This document shows, piece by piece, positions 21,700 to 21,785 of a stretch of DNA of 21,785 nt. Source of the DNA: an uncultured Collinsella sp. (GTDB lineage Bacteria; Actinomycetota; Coriobacteriia; Coriobacteriales; Coriobacteriaceae); contig CATVTM010000036.1 of the NCBI GenBank assembly GCA_958346935.1, forward strand, positions 1 through 21,785, in the 5' to 3' direction. Below the pieces are notes generated by a model. That model made no database searches, had not been told where the DNA came from, and was given only the letters and a program-made list of their open reading frames with translations. Each line of letters opens with the position of its first letter. Within the stretch, counting starts at the first letter, position 1. The translations under genes and the position numbers were made by a program.

Positions 21700-21785
21700 G
21701 TCTCAGCGGGCCCGGCACGGGCTAAGTTTATCGCGAGTTCCGCACGCAAAGGAAAGCACTTAATGTGCTTTCCGTCTTGCGCAGG
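21700..21785 (-). repeat. Large hairpin repeat, copy 2 (inverted, cut by window end)
   Basis: Read on the minus strand, this starts CCTGCGCAAGAC at the window edge. Then come the apical stem GGAAAGCAC/GTGCTTTCC with loop ATTAA (21751-21773), a lower stem CGCAA/TTGCG, and the same 23-nt core as copy 1 (21724-21746). A different GC-rich arm, AGCCCGTGCCGGGCCCGC, follows. The other arm would lie past base 21785. Apical stems of the two copies differ at three base pairs, all compensated. The left boundary given is approximate. Confidence 0.75.

Noticed and set aside
21497..21763. 88-codon + strand frame in the repeat region
   Set aside because: Runs through both hairpin copies and has no ribosome-binding site; the sequence there is explained by the inverted repeats.

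Overview
The window looks like chromosomal core DNA of an actinobacterium of the class Coriobacteriia, most probably Collinsella or a close relative. The reasons are the actinobacterial-type integration host factor at the left edge, a GC-rich composition (about 60% by eye), frequent GTG starts, and the translation/repair gene order. The genus is an inference from memory of these families, not a search result. All 19 recognised protein genes lie on the + strand. The long minus-strand reading frames are shadows of them.

Layout. 1-2300: 3' end of mihF, then gmk, rpoZ and thiI with gaps of 0, 5 and 0 nt, closed by a strong terminator. 2346-5527: the DNA-uptake pair comEA-comEC, overlapping by ATGA. 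5536-6968: holA (clamp-loader delta) and rpsT (ribosomal protein S20), each with its own promoter-like box, then a terminator. 7043-11159: lepA, dusB and hemW, almost without gaps. 11161-13551: two J-domain genes in tandem. The first encodes an unusual J-protein whose C-terminal half is replaced by membrane helices; the second is a normal DnaJ. 13561-18558: mtaB, phoH, ybeY, dgkA, era and recO, a tight and partly overlapping run. 18586-21425: rpsO and pnp, each with a structured leader, and each followed by a terminator. 21420-21785: a gene-free end holding two copies, in opposite orientation, of a large hairpin-forming repeat.

How the genes work together. Most are housekeeping genes for the ribosome and tRNA. 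S20, S15, LepA, YbeY, Era and PNPase make or maintain the small subunit and process RNA. DusB, ThiI and MtaB modify tRNA. Gmk and the omega subunit supply transcription. HolA and RecO serve replication and repair, and ComEA/ComEC bring in DNA. The order comEA-comEC-holA-rpsT-lepA-hemW-...-dnaJ-...-mtaB-...-phoH-ybeY-dgkA-era-recO is the one familiar from Gram-positive genomes. Here the usual hrcA-grpE-dnaK block is missing, and the membrane J-protein sits at hrcA's usual place.

The least ordinary signal is the repeat after pnp. Copy 1 (21420-21564) is a 145-nt hairpin with a perfect 38-bp outer stem. Copy 2 starts near 21700 on the other strand and is cut by the window end. The two copies share a 5-nt ATTAA loop and a core of about 23 nt, while the apical stem shows three compensated base-pair changes. 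That indicates selection on structure. I do not recognise this element as a named family. Other points worth a look are the membrane-anchored J-protein, a highly acidic N-terminal extension on Era, a probable leaderless lepA transcript, and a promoter-like GGGTAnnnT box shared by several genes.
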